This document shows positions 5,509-6,246 of a stretch of DNA of 6,246 bases, piece after piece; position 1 is the stretch's first letter, and each line of letters starts with the position of its first letter. The DNA is taken from the NCBI GenBank assembly GCA_035264885.1, contig DATFPK010000149.1, positions 1 through 6,246 on the forward strand, written 5' to 3'. The notes beneath the pieces were generated by a model that saw nothing but the letters and a program-made list of their open reading frames with translations, was not told where the DNA came from and searched no databases. The position numbers were made by a program, and so were the translations under genes. Source of the stretch: DATFPK01 sp035264885. GTDB lineage: Bacteria > Actinomycetota > Thermoleophilia > Solirubrobacterales > 70-9.

Positions 5509-5892
5509 CTAGGCGCCTGTCTGGCGGCTCCCGTTTCTCGCGGCCAGTGCGGCCAGCGCCTCATCGCGTCCGTAGAACACCGCCAGGACGTGGCTGATCC
5601 CGGTCACGTCGAAGACCCGATCCACCTGCGACCCGCGGGCAATCACCGTGTGAAGGTGGGTCGTCCCTTCCGACGCCTGATGGGCCTTGATCAACAGCCC
5701 CATGCCGGAGGAGTCGATGAAGCTCAAGCCGGTGAGGTCGACAATGACAGCGCCGGGCGACTCGAGCTCTTCGAAGAGGAGGGCCTCGAGGCGCGGGATG
5801 GTGCTGAGATCGCACTCGCCCCGCAGGGCGATCACCGCGACCCCATCCTGCGGGTGCTCGACCTCCACCCGCAGGAGTGAGTCGTCGGCCAT
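5509..5892 (-). CDS. STAS-domain anti-sigma factor antagonist
   Basis: The protein has 127 residues, close to the usual SpoIIAA/RsbV length. A single STAS domain spans about residues 7-113: VAVIALRGECDLSTIPRLEALLFEEL (18-43), GAVIVDLTGLSFIDSSGMGLL (47-67), and the second half SQVDRVFDVTGISHVLAVF. The DSSG motif (60-63) carries the serine that a cognate anti-sigma kinase (SpoIIAB/RsbW type) phosphorylates; unphosphorylated, the protein would bind the kinase and free the sigma factor. The start is the ATG giving MADDSLLRVE, preceded by GGGGGGA at 6 nt. An in-frame GTG 51 bases upstream would add an unlikely Gly/Pro/Arg-rich tail. No kinase or sigma gene is in the window. It heads the minus-strand block that contains stress-type promoters, which fits a general-stress partner-switch role (inference). 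Confidence 0.9.
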   Translation of the reverse strand: MADDSLLRVEVEHPQDGVAVIALRGECDLSTIPRLEALLFEELESPGAVIVDLTGLSFIDSSGMGLLIKAHQASEGTTHLHTVIARGSQVDRVFDVTGISHVLAVFYGRDEALAALAARNGSRQTGA

Positions 5893-5898
5893 GCCGCG

Positions 5899-5916
5899 TC
5901 CCCCCGAACGGAGGGG
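5899..5916 (-). promoter_or_regulatory. STAS gene ribosome-binding site within a small hairpin
   Basis: The minus-strand RNA reads CCCCUCC-GUUC-GGGGGGA just before the ATG. Six pairs (one G·U) can form, placing the G-rich Shine-Dalgarno (5905-5899) in the 3' arm. This decides the start codon and could lower translation by hiding the site; regulation is inference. Confidence 0.4.
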
Positions 5917-5955
5917 CGGAGCGGCCCCGCTAGACCGCTCCACCCGCTCGCCTCA

Positions 5956-5979
5956 GCGCGCCATCCCCCAATGGCGCGC
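5956..5979. repeat. 9-bp perfect inverted repeat (hairpin)
   Basis: GCGCGCCAT (5956-5964) and ATGGCGCGC (5971-5979) pair perfectly around a 6-nt loop, CCCCCA on the plus strand and TGGGGG on the minus strand. No T-tract follows on either side, so it is not a standard intrinsic terminator. It lies 64 bp upstream of the STAS start codon. Confidence 0.6.
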
Positions 5980-5981
5980 AA

Positions 5982-5999
5982 CTCCCGTGGGGCAGGGAG
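5982..5999. repeat. 5-bp inverted repeat adjoining the 9-bp hairpin
   Basis: CTCCC (5982-5986) and GGGAG (5995-5999) flank an 8-nt loop GTGGGGCA. It starts two bases after the stronger hairpin, so the two could stack in RNA. Taken alone, a 5-bp repeat in such GC-rich DNA could be chance. Confidence 0.3.
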
Positions 6000-6065
6000 C
6001 CCTTGAAGTGGTGGACTGCTTGGACCTGCTGCTTTGCACGTGAACCCTCGGTTTGGCTCGTCCTT

Positions 6066-6102
6066 GCTTCGCCGAGGAAGCCCGACCCTGCCCCTGCAGG
6101 GT
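6066..6102. repeat. Two consecutive hairpins
   Basis: GCTTC (6066-6070) pairs with GAAGC (6077-6081) around GCCGAG. Three bases later ACCCTGC (6085-6091) pairs perfectly with GCAGGGT (6096-6102) around a CCCT loop. The second, with 7 bp and a 4-nt loop, is the more convincing. No T-run follows either. Confidence 0.45.
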
Positions 6103-6180
6103 GTACCTCCAAGCTGTCTGACGGCGAGGCGGGAGAACACTGATCGAGTCGTCGAATCCCTCCTCGCGCGCCCGTGGGTT

Positions 6181-6186
6181 ATTCTA
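6181..6186 (-). promoter_or_regulatory. Possible -10 box upstream of the STAS gene
   Basis: On the minus strand TAGAAT differs from TATAAT at one base and is conspicuous in this GC-rich window. The AT-rich TTTTAA lies 17 nt upstream (6209-6204) but is a poor -35. Transcription from here would give the STAS gene a leader of about 280 nt carrying the hairpins listed above. Confidence 0.3.
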
Positions 6187-6230
6187 GGTCTCGCGCCGCT
6201 CAATTAAAAGAACCGGGTAGCCGCGAGACC
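6187..6230. repeat. Long-loop 9-bp inverted repeat around an AT-rich core
   Basis: GGTCTCGCG (6187-6195) and CGCGAGACC (6222-6230) are perfect complements separated by 26 bp. GCT/AGC (6198-6200 and 6219-6221) could extend the stem past a 2-nt bulge. The loop holds the AT-rich CAATTAAAAGAACC. The left arm directly abuts the TAGAAT box, so the repeat could be an operator spanning the -35 region, or an RNA stem. Confidence 0.5.
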
Positions 6231-6246
6231 CGATCGGCGTATCGCG

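Larger units (their letters stand above)
5893..6246. other. Gene-free, inverted-repeat-rich region upstream of the STAS gene
   Basis: No frame here has convincing protein-like sequence or a good start on either strand. The stretch contains at least five perfect or near-perfect short inverted repeats, an AT-rich patch (6201-6212) and a TAGAAT box. It may be the long promoter/leader region of the STAS gene, may encode a small RNA, or may include the upstream region of a gene beyond the right edge. No tRNA or known RNA family was recognised. Confidence 0.5.

Noticed and set aside
4483..5880. Long plus-strand open frame (465 codons) opposite the baeRF and STAS genes.
   Set aside because: It is the antisense of two genes with clear family motifs. 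Its translation has no recognisable domain and it spans two genes and their gap, as high-GC DNA commonly allows.
5893..5943. Upstream GTG start adding 17 residues to the STAS protein.
   Set aside because: The added residues are Gly/Pro/Arg-rich and unlike STAS N-termini, and the G-rich SD sits correctly before the ATG at 5892.
6149..6159. GGATTCGACGA on the minus strand, resembling the 5' signature of tmRNA.
   Set aside because: No tRNA-like 3' half with a GTTCGA T-loop and CCA end occurs within the next 400 bases, which run into the STAS gene, and no tag-peptide frame is seen.
6141..6165. GTCGAATCCC on the plus strand, resembling a tRNA T-loop.
   Set aside because: There is no flanking 5-bp T stem, acceptor stem, D arm or anticodon arm.

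Overview
The window looks like chromosomal DNA from a very GC-rich actinobacterium. Strong G/C bias at third codon positions, a lipoprotein with an NTF2-like domain, split transketolase genes and short acidic hypothetical proteins suggest Thermoleophilia/Solirubrobacterales. That placement is inference, because no rRNA or other marker is present.

Layout, left to right: (1) the 3' part of a plus-strand gene for a repetitive, beta-propeller-like protein, ending in a terminator-like hairpin; (2) a convergent minus-strand lipoprotein gene whose stop codon directly abuts the first gene's stop; (3) a divergent plus-strand pair, the N- and C-terminal halves of a two-subunit transketolase, joined by a TGATG overlap; (4) a convergent minus-strand block, in transcription order: an STAS-domain anti-sigma-factor antagonist, an eRF1/VLRF1-like (baeRF) protein, and two very acidic, probably disordered small proteins overlapping by ATGA; (5) about 354 bases with no credible gene at the right edge, rich in inverted repeats and lying upstream of the STAS gene.

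The transketolase pair should form one thiamine-diphosphate enzyme of the non-oxidative pentose phosphate pathway. The minus-strand block is the most interesting part. The two gaps inside it each hold GTTT-N15/N17-GGGTAG, which resembles promoters of the SigB/SigF stress sigma factors of actinobacteria. In both, GGGTAG lies exactly 9 nt before the ATG and there is no Shine-Dalgarno, as expected for (near-)leaderless mRNAs. With an anti-sigma antagonist at the head, the block may be a small general-stress module joining partner-switch signalling, a translation-related factor and hydrophilic protectant-like proteins. The promoters are seen as sequence matches; the joint function is inference.
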